Source: Xiheicaenibacterium sp046351325
Lineage (GTDB): Bacteria; Myxococcota_A; Polyangia; Polyangiales; Polyangiaceae
DNA: 64,000 nucleotides
Reading direction: 5' to 3'
Assembly: GCA_046351325.1 (NCBI GenBank)
Contig: JAXLYR010000003.1
Span: 682,001 to 746,000, forward strand
Part shown: piece by piece, positions 8,747-15,568 of the stretch
Layout of the letters: each line of letters begins with the position of its first letter
Position numbering within the stretch: the stretch's first letter is position 1
Notes under the pieces: model-generated
Databases searched by the model: none
Told to the model about the DNA's origin: nothing
The model's input: only the letters and a program-made list of their open reading frames with translations
Translations under genes and position numbers: made by a program

Positions 8747-10231
8747 ATGAACGACTCCGCCGTCGGTCAGCAGTCGGTCGCGCCGATCCTCTCCACGTCG
8801 GGCTCGTTCGGGGCGCGCTTCTTCGGCCACCTGCGCGATTTTCAGAAATCGCCGTGGGAGACGCTGCGGCGTTTCAACGCGGAGTGCGGCGGGCTCGGGC
8901 GCGTCGTCTTCCTTGGAAATTCGCTGCTCGTCGTGAACACGCCGGAGCTCGTGGGTGAGCTCCTCGTGGCGAACGCGCAGAGCTGCCGCAAGTCGCCGAT
9001 CGTGCGGGCGGCGCTGTTCCCGCTCGTGGGCGACGGGCTCTTCACGAGCGAGGAGGAGCTCTGGCGCAGGCAGCGCAAGCTGATGGCGCCGCTCTTCCAC
9101 CCGAGCCGGGTCGAGGCGTTCGCCGACATGATGAGCCGCGCGGCGTCGCGCGCCGTCGAGACCTGGCGCGACGGACAGGAGATCGACGTCATGCGCGAGA
9201 CGACGCGCATCGCGATGGCCGTCGCCGGCAAATCGCTCTTCGACATCGACACGTTCGACGAAGCGGACGAGCTCGGCGCTGCGTTGACGACGGCGCTCCA
9301 TTGGTCGGCCGAGACCGCGACCAGCGTCGCGCTCGGCCTGCAGTTCGAGGCGGCGACGCAGGTCCGCAAGCTCTCGGCGCACATGCCGGGCGCGCTCCGC
9401 GAGCAGGCCGTGCGCGCGGCCGAGTCTCTGACCACGCCGATTCGCTTGCCGACGCGCCGCAACCGGGTGCTCGCGGAGGCGATCTCCATCATCGATCGGC
9501 GCGTCGAGCGGATGATCGCCGAGCGCCGCGCGTCGCGGTCGACCTCCGAGGATCTGCTCACGCGGCTCCTCGACGCACGCGACGAGGGCGGCGGCGTCGC
9601 GATGACCGATCGCCAGCTCCGCGACGAGATCGTCACGCTCTTCGTCGCAGGTCACGAGACGACCGCGAACGCGCTCGGTTGGGCGCTCTACCTGCTCGGG
9701 CGCTCGCCCGCGCCACGCGCGCGGCTCTTCGAGGAGATCGGCGCGCTCCGCGGCGAGCCGGCGGCGCTCGGAGATCTCGCGCGCCTCCCGTACACGCAGC
9801 AGGTCTTCAAGGAGTCACTCCGCCTCTACCCGCCCGTGCCGGTCTACGAGCGGCAGGTCCTCGAGCCGTTCGAAATCGGTGGGTATCACCTCGCGCGCGG
9901 CGAGTTCGCGACCGTGTTCCCTTGGGCGTTGCACCACAGGCCCGAGCTCTACCCGGACCCGGAGACCTTCGACCCCGACCGCTTCACCGCGGAGGCCGAG
10001 GAGAAGCGGCCTCGATACACCTTCGTCCCGTTCGGTGCGGGTCCACGCGTCTGCATCGGCAACCACTTCGCGCTGCTCGAGGGGCCGCTCGTGCTCGCGA
10101 CCATGCTCGGCCGCGTCGAGCTCGAGGCCTGCGACGACAAGCCGGTCGACATGGATCCGATGGCCGCGACGCTGCGCCCGCTCGGGTCCATCCGCATGCG
10201 CGTGCGACGGCGCGATCGGCGCCCGAGCTGA
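8747..10231 (+). CDS. Cytochrome P450 monooxygenase
   Basis: The 494-residue heme-thiolate oxygenase has every core P450 motif. The I-helix oxygen-binding segment AGHETT lies near residue 302 and the K-helix ExxR (ESLR) near 356. The PERF-like region (FDPDRF) follows, then the heme ligand loop FGAGPRVCIG near 428-438, with the cysteine that coordinates iron. There is no N-terminal membrane anchor, so it is a soluble bacterial class needing separate ferredoxin and reductase, neither of which is nearby. The sequence style (WALHHRPELYPDPETFDPDRF region) resembles CYP102/CYP4-like fatty-acid or terpenoid hydroxylases, but the substrate cannot be read from it. It is 24 bp behind amrS and probably in the same transcript. 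No biosynthetic cluster surrounds it. Confidence 0.95.
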   Translation: MNDSAVGQQSVAPILSTSGSFGARFFGHLRDFQKSPWETLRRFNAECGGLGRVVFLGNSLLVVNTPELVGELLVANAQSCRKSPIVRAALFPLVGDGLFTSEEELWRRQRKLMAPLFHPSRVEAFADMMSRAASRAVETWRDGQEIDVMRETTRIAMAVAGKSLFDIDTFDEADELGAALTTALHWSAETATSVALGLQFEAATQVRKLSAHMPGALREQAVRAAESLTTPIRLPTRRNRVLAEAISIIDRRVERMIAERRASRSTSEDLLTRLLDARDEGGGVAMTDRQLRDEIVTLFVAGHETTANALGWALYLLGRSPAPRARLFEEIGALRGEPAALGDLARLPYTQQVFKESLRLYPPVPVYERQVLEPFEIGGYHLARGEFATVFPWALHHRPELYPDPETFDPDRFTAEAEEKRPRYTFVPFGAGPRVCIGNHFALLEGPLVLATMLGRVELEACDDKPVDMDPMAATLRPLGSIRMRVRRRDRRPS

Positions 10232-10241
10232 GCTCGCTCGC

Positions 10242-10643
10242 TCAGCGCGCGGCGGGCGCGGCGCAGCTAGGGTCGCGATCGAGCGCGGCGTTGCCTGCGC
10301 TGCAGAGCGCGGCGAGCTCGTCTCCGCGGAAGGACTTCCACCCCTCGCGGAGCTGGCGCTCGGCCTCGAAGAGCGAGCGACGCGCCGCGAGCTTCTCGAT
10401 CGGATCGCGCTTCGACTCGAGCACGCGCTCGCCGCACGCCTCGACCGCGCCCCAGTAGGCCTCGCAGCTTGCGATGCCGCGAAACGTGAGCGGCGTCGTC
10501 GAGAACGACGAGCCCGCTGGGGACGGCGCGGCCGGGGAGGGCGCGACGCTCGTGGGGACGACGTCGGGGCGGATCGCCTGCGTTTCTTCGTCCCGCGAGC
10601 ACGCCGCCGCGCCGACCGAGGACGCGAAGAGCCACAAAAGCAA
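10242..10643 (-). CDS. Small Cys-containing lipoprotein, unknown
   Basis: The protein has a short hydrophobic signal (LLLWLFASSVG) ending in a lipobox-like AAAC, then a Pro/Ser/Ala linker and a helical ~80-residue domain with four more cysteines (ASCEAYW, EACGERV, ALCSAG, DPSCAAP). These could form two disulfides in the periplasm. The start is uncertain. A frame extension to an ATG at 10694 would run into the tRNA-Lys gene, so a TTG at 10643 (or 10637) is more likely; GAGGGG lies just upstream. That Shine-Dalgarno is also the 3' arm of the tRNA terminator. The 3' end faces the P450 gene 10 bp away. I do not recognise the family. Confidence 0.65.
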   Translation of the reverse strand: MLLWLFASSVGAAACSRDEETQAIRPDVVPTSVAPSPAAPSPAGSSFSTTPLTFRGIASCEAYWGAVEACGERVLESKRDPIEKLAARRSLFEAERQLREGWKSFRGDELAALCSAGNAALDRDPSCAAPAAR

Positions 10644-10678
10644 AACCCCCCTCAGCTGCGCGGGGCAACCGAGAGGGG
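10642..10678 (-). terminator. Intrinsic terminator of the tRNA-Arg/tRNA-Lys transcript
   Basis: Reading the minus strand just after tRNA-Lys, CCCCTC (10678-10673) pairs with GAGGGG (10653-10648) and is followed by TTTTGCTTTT. The loop is about 19 bases and contains a possible inner pairing. The position, 9 bases after the tRNA, and the T tract fit a Rho-independent terminator. It overlaps the probable ribosome binding site of the lipoprotein gene that reads on in the same direction. Confidence 0.6.
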
Positions 10679-10686
10679 CTCCAGGG

Positions 10687-10759
10687 TGGGTCATGAAGGA
10701 CTTGAACCTTCAGCCAATGGATTAAGAGTCCACTGCTCTACCAATTGAGCTAATGACCC
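10687..10759 (-). tRNA. tRNA-Lys (anticodon CTT)
   Basis: The minus strand folds as a complete 73-nt cloverleaf. The acceptor stem GGGTCAT pairs with ATGACCC, the D-arm is TAGCTCAATTGGTAGAGCA, and the anticodon loop CTCTTAA gives CTT. The T-arm contains GGTTCAAGTCC, with discriminator A. CCA is not encoded (CCC follows). It lies 25 bp after tRNA-Arg and shares its transcript. Confidence 0.95.
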
Positions 10760-10784
10760 TGGAATCTGTGTGCTGCGTCGCCCG

Positions 10785-10858
10785 CGCGCCCGGAAGGATT
10801 CGAACCTACGACCCTCGGATTCGAAGTCCGATGCTCTATCCAACTGAGCTACGGGCGC
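10785..10858 (-). tRNA. tRNA-Arg (anticodon TCG)
   Basis: The minus strand gives a complete 74-nt cloverleaf. The acceptor GCGCCCG pairs with CGGGCGC, the D-arm contains AGCTCAGTTGGATAGAGC, and the anticodon loop CTTCGAA gives TCG. The T-arm contains GGTTCGAATCC, with discriminator G. CCA is not encoded. A promoter lies 33 bp upstream. Confidence 0.95.
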
Positions 10859-10891
10859 CTTTGCTGTGCCAGCAGCGGCACGAGCGGGGCC

Positions 10892-10920
10892 TTCCTATCG
10901 CTCGAGCTAAGTGCTGTCAA
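10892..10920 (-). promoter_or_regulatory. Sigma-70-type promoter of the tRNA-Arg/tRNA-Lys unit
   Basis: On the minus strand a perfect -35 TTGACA (10920-10915) is followed after exactly 17 bases by TAGGAA (10897-10892), a moderate -10. The -10 is 33 bases before the mature tRNA-Arg 5' end, leaving a short leader for processing. The divergent hypothetical gene starts at 10941, so the region is shared. Confidence 0.6.
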
Positions 10921-10940
10921 GCGGACTATCATGACGAGCC

Positions 10941-11546
10941 ATGACGTCGACGACTGACACCATCACTACCGCGGAAAATCTCTCGGACATGGTTCGCAGA
11001 AATGCGAGCCGAGAGACCATCGCCAGCTTCCTCGATGCGCAGACGGTGGCCCGCCGGCTCGAGCTCGTCCTCGCCGTCCGGGGCTCGCTCGTGGGAAAGC
11101 TCTACGACGCCGTCGGTGGCGGCGAGCCTTGGTCGCCCGAAGACATCGTCCCCGCGGACGAGATGGGCACGGTCATCCTCGAAGGGCGAAACTCGCTGCC
11201 GGCGTTCACCCGGTTCCAGAAGCGGTTCGCGCGCGTTCACAACGAGGTCGTCGGCTACAACCACCAGCTCATGTCGTTCGCGACGGGGCCTGGGTACTTC
11301 GTCGTACGACCGCCCACGCGTGGTGAGACCGTCGAGGACGAGCTCTTCTTCGACTACACGTCGCTGCCCGCTGGCATCCCCGCGGGTTGGCCGCGTTTCG
11401 AAACGAACGAGGTCGGGCTCTCACGGGCGGTCTACATGGACATGAAGGACTATTGCAGGCGGGTCGCGCGCGGCGTGCTCGTCGGCAAGGCCTACAAGCG
11501 CGGCGTCGCGCAGAACGCGTTCTTCACGCTTACCTGGTCGATCTGA
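10941..11546 (+). CDS. Hypothetical protein, unknown family
   Basis: This is a 201-residue soluble protein without signal peptide or membrane segment. An N-terminal helical part (to about residue 110) contains GRNSLPAFTRFQKRFARVHNE, followed by a mixed beta part ending in a basic segment (DYCRRVARGVLVGKAYKRGV). The AFTRFQKRF and HNEVVGYNHQ segments look like conserved helices, but I recognise no catalytic motif. It starts next to the tRNA promoter and reads away from it. A zinc-ribbon/lipobox gene follows 29 bp downstream and may be co-transcribed. The function is unassigned. Confidence 0.8.
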   Translation: MTSTTDTITTAENLSDMVRRNASRETIASFLDAQTVARRLELVLAVRGSLVGKLYDAVGGGEPWSPEDIVPADEMGTVILEGRNSLPAFTRFQKRFARVHNEVVGYNHQLMSFATGPGYFVVRPPTRGETVEDELFFDYTSLPAGIPAGWPRFETNEVGLSRAVYMDMKDYCRRVARGVLVGKAYKRGVAQNAFFTLTWSI

Positions 11547-11575
11547 AGCTCCGCTGCGCGGGGGAGGGGGCAACG

Positions 11576-11890
11576 ATGTTGGAGACCTGCTCGATCTGTC
11601 CGGGGTTCGTGCCGCGAGGCGCGGCCCTTTGTCCTCACTGTGGCGCGTCGCGATCGCGGCCGAGGTCGTCGCTCGCTCCGATCGCGAAGCGCACGCTCGC
11701 GGCCGTCGCAGTCGGCGCGACGATGGCCACGCTCATGGCTTGCTACGGCGGCCCGCCACCGAAGGACGACGTCGGTGAATGCGACGTCGACGAGGATTGC
11801 CCGAGCGGGTTCTTCTGCGACGGCGACAGCGCGTGCGCGATCGACGACGACGCTGTCGACGCCGACAGCGCTACTCCTGCCGACCCGTGA
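11576..11890 (+). CDS. Small protein with zinc ribbon, hydrophobic segment and Cys-rich tail
   Basis: The 104-residue protein starts at an ATG with a GGAGGGGG Shine-Dalgarno. It begins with a zinc-ribbon (CSICPGFVPRGAALCPHCG), then a basic patch and a hydrophobic stretch (LAAVAVGATMATLMAC) that reads like a lipobox or a transmembrane anchor. The tail is acidic and Cys-rich (CDVDEDCPSGFFC, then ACAIDDDAVDAD). That tail resembles the short disulfide-rich segments common in myxobacterial surface lipoproteins. If the hydrophobic stretch is an anchor, the ribbon stays in the cytosol and the tail outside. The 3' end overlaps the converging kinase gene by 20 bp. The function is unknown. Confidence 0.72.
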   Translation: MLETCSICPGFVPRGAALCPHCGASRSRPRSSLAPIAKRTLAAVAVGATMATLMACYGGPPPKDDVGECDVDEDCPSGFFCDGDSACAIDDDAVDADSATPADP

Positions 11891-14195
11891 TCTTGATCCA
11901 GCGGTAGACCGCGAAGCCGATCGCCGCGAGCATCAGCGGCAGGCTGATCCACATGACCTTCACGTCGCTCTTCGTGATCTTGTTCACGATGACCGCGACG
12001 ACGCTGATGAAGATCGCAGCGCACATCGCGACGATCGGGCCCATCATCGGCTTGACCCAGGTGCTCGGGTCCTCGAGGTGGATGCGATGGCTCTCGTCGA
12101 CCTCGAGGGCCTTCGTCGCGACCTTCTTCGCCGCGGTGGCCGCGGTCGAGGCCGCAACGGTCGCGGCCTGTTGAGCGACGGCCGCGGCCTTTTGCAGGCG
12201 CTCGCGGTTCGAGATGGATGGCGGCGGGGGCTCGATCGGTGCGTCGCCTGCGGGCAGCGCGCCCTCACCAGCGGGCATCCCCGCTGGCATCCCAGGCGGA
12301 GTGCTCGCGGCTTGCGGTGCGCCTGACGCCGGCGTCGGGTGATGCGACGTCGGTGCAGGGCGCGCGACCTCTCCCGCGATCTCGAACGCGGCGCCGAGAT
12401 CCATCGCGGCCTCGGCGGGCGCTGGCGGTGCCGGCGACGCCATCGGCGCGGCGTGCGCTGCGACGGGCGGACTCGAAGGTGGGCGCGTGGGCGGAACCGG
12501 CAACGCGAGGTCGAAATCACCGAGCGCGGGCGTCGCTGCGCGCTGCACGGGAGCGGGCGCTGCTGCGGGTGCGGCGACGGGCGGGGCGGGCGCTCCGATC
12601 GGCGGCAGGTCGAGGCTCAGATCCAACTCGGGAGGTGCAGCCGGTCCTTTGTTCATCGTGCCACCTGCGGTTGGAGAGGGAGATTGCGTGGATTGGAGGA
12701 CTTGCGCGGGGTTCTCGATCGCGGCGTAGGCCTGCGTGAGCGACTCGAGCGCGACCTCGTCGTCCCAAGAAACAGGAGCGAACGCGACCATCGCGGGCAA
12801 GCTCATGCGCCCGCTGCCGCCGCCGAAGGTGCGCGGCAGGCCGAGCGTCTCCTCGAGCTCGGTCCAGAAGCGATCGACCGACTGCGTGCGGCGCTTCGGG
12901 TCGACGGCGAGCGCGCGTTGGAAGATCGCGTCGACGGCGTCGGGGATCGCGAGGCCGAGCTGCTTCGGCGTGGGTCGCTTCTTCTCGTCGACGCATTGGG
13001 TGAGCATCGCCGTCGGCGAGCCGTCGATCGCGGGCCGCTGCGTGACGAGCTCGGTTAGTGTGAGGGCGAGCGCGAAGACGTCGGTCCACGGCCCCGTCTG
13101 CCCGAAGCGATCCGGGGTCCACTGCTCCGGCGCCGCGTACGCGGGCGTGAACATGCTCTGTTCGCCGCTCGACACGGTCGCGCCCCCGGCCTGGCGTGTG
13201 GCTGCGCTGCGGACCTTCGCGATACCGAAGTCGAAGATCTTGAGGGTGTGCCCGCCGTCGTTCCTGCAGACGAAGATGTTGTCCGGCTTGAGATCGCAGT
13301 GGACGATCGTGAGCGCGCCGTCGGGACCGGGAAAATGGTGCGCGCGGCTGAGCGCACGCGCGACCGGCGCGAGGAGGATCACCGCGGTCTTCAGCGGGAG
13401 CGGGCGCTTCTTCTCGGCGAGGCGCCGCACGATGACGTCCTTCACGGTCTCGCCGTCGAGCCACTCGAGCGCGATGTACGGGACGAGCTTGCCGTTCAGC
13501 TTCAGCGTGTCGAGCGAGACCGGCCGGACGATCTCGGCGATGGACGAGGAGAGCCGGAACATGAGCTCGCCCTCTTTGCGGAAGCGCTCGAGGAAGTCGT
13601 CGCGCTCTTGCTGCGTCAGCGAGAGCGGGATCTTCAGGCACTTCAACGCGACGGGCGCGGCGAAGCGCAGATGGTTTGCCCTGTAAACGATCCCGAAGCC
13701 GCCGTGCGCGACGACGCGCTCGACCTCGAAGATGTCCTGCGTTGTGCCGACAATATTGTAAGGATCGGTCGACCCTGTCGGGCTGCGCGCGACCTCGGGC
13801 TTTGCCGAAGGCGCCGGCGCGGCCGCCTTCGCGGCAGGCATCGGTGCGGCAGGCGTCGGCGCAGCAGGCATCGGCGCGGCAGGCGTCGGCGCGGCCGCAG
13901 CGCGAACGGCCGGCATGGGAACAGCCGGCGTCCGAATGGCGGGCATCGGCACGACCGGCGTGGGCGCGTTCGAGCCGATCCTCAGCGCGGTGGTTGGCGG
14001 TGTCGGCGGGCGCGGTTCGACGCCGCTCGCGGAGCGCGCGACAGGCGAGGAAGGCGCGGGACGAGCGCGACCAACGCGAGGCACCGCGGGGCTCGCAGGG
14101 CGCTCGGGAGCGCTCGATGCTCCGGGGGGCTCGGTCTCTTCGGCGCGCGGGTCCCTCCACCCACTGCGCACCTCCTTGACGTCGAGCTTCGACAT
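11871..14195 (-). CDS. Membrane-anchored eukaryote-like Ser/Thr protein kinase
   Basis: The 774-residue kinase has a long Pro/Ala-rich N-terminus (to about residue 145), then a kinase domain at about 155-440. The domain has a Gly-rich loop GGFGIVY, the ATP lysine in VALKCL, the catalytic loop HCDLKPDN and metal-binding DFG (FDFGIAK). Another low-complexity Pro/Ala region follows, and two predicted membrane helices sit at the very end (PIVAMCAAIFISVVAVIV; MWISLPLMLAAIGFAVY), placing the catalytic domain in the cytosol. The catalytic loop has Cys where RD kinases have Arg, so activation-loop phosphorylation may not be needed. Such kinases are numerous in myxobacteria and relay signals in development and stress. 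There is no sensor domain outside the membrane. Substrates are unknown; the alpha/beta hydrolase next door is probably unrelated. Confidence 0.94.
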   Translation of the reverse strand: MSKLDVKEVRSGWRDPRAEETEPPGASSAPERPASPAVPRVGRARPAPSSPVARSASGVEPRPPTPPTTALRIGSNAPTPVVPMPAIRTPAVPMPAVRAAAAPTPAAPMPAAPTPAAPMPAAKAAAPAPSAKPEVARSPTGSTDPYNIVGTTQDIFEVERVVAHGGFGIVYRANHLRFAAPVALKCLKIPLSLTQQERDDFLERFRKEGELMFRLSSSIAEIVRPVSLDTLKLNGKLVPYIALEWLDGETVKDVIVRRLAEKKRPLPLKTAVILLAPVARALSRAHHFPGPDGALTIVHCDLKPDNIFVCRNDGGHTLKIFDFGIAKVRSAATRQAGGATVSSGEQSMFTPAYAAPEQWTPDRFGQTGPWTDVFALALTLTELVTQRPAIDGSPTAMLTQCVDEKKRPTPKQLGLAIPDAVDAIFQRALAVDPKRRTQSVDRFWTELEETLGLPRTFGGGSGRMSLPAMVAFAPVSWDDEVALESLTQAYAAIENPAQVLQSTQSPSPTAGGTMNKGPAAPPELDLSLDLPPIGAPAPPVAAPAAAPAPVQRAATPALGDFDLALPVPPTRPPSSPPVAAHAAPMASPAPPAPAEAAMDLGAAFEIAGEVARPAPTSHHPTPASGAPQAASTPPGMPAGMPAGEGALPAGDAPIEPPPPSISNRERLQKAAAVAQQAATVAASTAATAAKKVATKALEVDESHRIHLEDPSTWVKPMMGPIVAMCAAIFISVVAVIVNKITKSDVKVMWISLPLMLAAIGFAVYRWIKITGRQE
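13831..13900 (-). repeat. In-frame tandem repeat in the kinase N-terminus
   Basis: Alternating ~15-bp units (gcaggc(a/g)tcggcgcg type) encode repeated APTPA/APMPA pentads ahead of the kinase domain. The repeat keeps frame and would lengthen or shorten the Pro/Ala linker only. Confidence 0.75.
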
Positions 14196-14213
14196 GACCC
14201 GATCACGACCAAG

Positions 14214-15077
14214 CTAGCGAACCGCTCGCCCAGTGCCAACGAGGATTGCCGAGATCGCGTGGATCAACCCGCCCAAGTCGTCGACGTGGACCCAATGTCC
14301 AGCGTTCTCGAGGACGACGACCTCGAGCGATACGTTCCGCGAGGCCGCGAGCCGAGCCCGTTCGATCGCAGCCGGACCGAAGGCTGGCGAGCGCCCCCCG
14401 ATCACGAGCGCGACCCGCTCGGCCGCGCCTGGCTCATCGAGGACGCGCCAAAGATCGGTGGCGAAATAGTCGGCGAGCAGGCTGCGGATCGCACTGAGGT
14501 CGATGCGCAGCCCGAAGCCCCCTTCGCGGCCGGAGAGGTTCATCGCGAGCCAGTCGATGGTGGGGCGGTCGTAGCCCCTCGCTTCGAGGTGCTCGCGAAA
14601 AGCCTCGCGCGAAGGCAAGAGTGAGGGCAGCGCCTCGAGGGCCTCGAGGACGCGCGCCGCGCTCGACGGCGCGAGGTCGGCCTGCCCATCGTACGCGCCG
14701 GGCATGCTGTCGAGGATCGCCGCCGCCGCGAGCGGGGCTCGCCCGGCTCGCTTGCGACGCTCCATCCACGCGAGCGCGACCTTGCCTCCGAACGAGTGAC
14801 CCACGACGCCGTCCACGCCGCCGATCGCGCGCTCGAGGCGCTCGAGATCCGTGGCCGCGGCCGACAGATCGTGCGGTGGAGGGAAGCCCCGCGACGCGCC
14901 GTGCGCGCGAAGATCCACGAGCTCGAAGGCCCACTCGGGGTGGCGCGCGACGAGTCCGCGCGCGACCGTCGAGAGGTTCTGCCCCGTACCGAACACGCCG
15001 TGGAGCATGAGCATCGTGCGCGAAGGCTCGGCGCCGGGGGCGACGACGCGTCGATGAGAGAGGATCAGTTCGGTCAC
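14214..15077 (-). CDS. Alpha/beta hydrolase fold protein
   Basis: The 287-residue protein has the alpha/beta hydrolase pattern. The oxyanion region is LMLHGVFGTGQN near residue 25, the nucleophile elbow GHSFGGK near residue 95, and a C-terminal histidine sits in ENAGHWVHVDD. DLRAHGASRG is typical of the esterase/haloperoxidase-like YbfF/ABHD11 group. It probably hydrolyses small esters or thioesters in the cytosol; the substrate is not predictable. The start is a GTG at 15077. It is divergent from the pentapeptide-repeat gene with only 25 bp between start codons, so both promoters must lie within or overlap the coding regions. It lies 18 bp before the kinase and may be read in the same transcript. 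Confidence 0.9.
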   Translation of the reverse strand: MTELILSHRRVVAPGAEPSRTMLMLHGVFGTGQNLSTVARGLVARHPEWAFELVDLRAHGASRGFPPPHDLSAAATDLERLERAIGGVDGVVGHSFGGKVALAWMERRKRAGRAPLAAAAILDSMPGAYDGQADLAPSSAARVLEALEALPSLLPSREAFREHLEARGYDRPTIDWLAMNLSGREGGFGLRIDLSAIRSLLADYFATDLWRVLDEPGAAERVALVIGGRSPAFGPAAIERARLAASRNVSLEVVVLENAGHWVHVDDLGGLIHAISAILVGTGRAVR

Positions 15078-15102
15078 GGTCGCGGTGGTCTACCATCGGT
15101 CG

Positions 15103-15516
15103 ATGGCGCGTGCGAAGCAGGTCGCAACCTCTCCCAAGAAGCTCTCCGTCGAGGATGTCTCGTACCGCGGCTGCGTTGCGCGCAACGTCGATCTCCGATC
15201 GGCGACGCTCGACGACGCGGACGCTTCGGGGGCGCGCATCGCCAACGTGCGCCTCGACGACGCGGTCTTCGACGACGTGTCCCTCGCGCGAGCGACGCTG
15301 CAGAACGCGACCCTCGAGGGCGCGAAGCTCGACGACGTGTCGTTCGCGGGGGCGCGGATCACCAACGCTGATCTCAGCGGCGTCGTCATCGAGGACGCGG
15401 CGATCGACGGGCTCACGATCGACGGGTTCGACGTCGCAGCCCTGATCCGCCGAGAGCGCGCCGCGGCTCGCGCGAAGGTCGCGCCGAAGCCGCGTCGAAC
15501 GAGCGCGAAAGGCTGA
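15103..15516 (+). CDS. Pentapeptide-repeat protein
   Basis: The 137-residue protein is mostly a right-handed quadrilateral beta-helix of A(D/N)LXX pentads, seen as repeated DLRSATLDDADASGARIAN and similar blocks from residue 25 to 110. The C-terminus is basic and disordered (RERAAARAKVAPKPRR). Such proteins can mimic DNA or act as scaffolds, for example Qnr/MfpA, but this one is short and lacks a second domain, so the function is open. The ATG at 15103 is preferred over a GTG at 15085 that lies almost on the start of the divergent hydrolase. The Lon-like protease follows 52 bp downstream. Confidence 0.85.
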   Translation: MARAKQVATSPKKLSVEDVSYRGCVARNVDLRSATLDDADASGARIANVRLDDAVFDDVSLARATLQNATLEGAKLDDVSFAGARITNADLSGVVIEDAAIDGLTIDGFDVAALIRRERAAARAKVAPKPRRTSAKG

Positions 15517-15568
15517 GAGCTCCCCGCGAGATTTCTCTAAAGCCGAGATCGCGTTAGGGTGGCAGGCC

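Noticed and set aside
7631..10231. Secondary-metabolite gene cluster around the P450
   Set aside because: No PKS, NRPS, terpene cyclase or RiPP genes are nearby; P450 and radical SAM alone are not enough.
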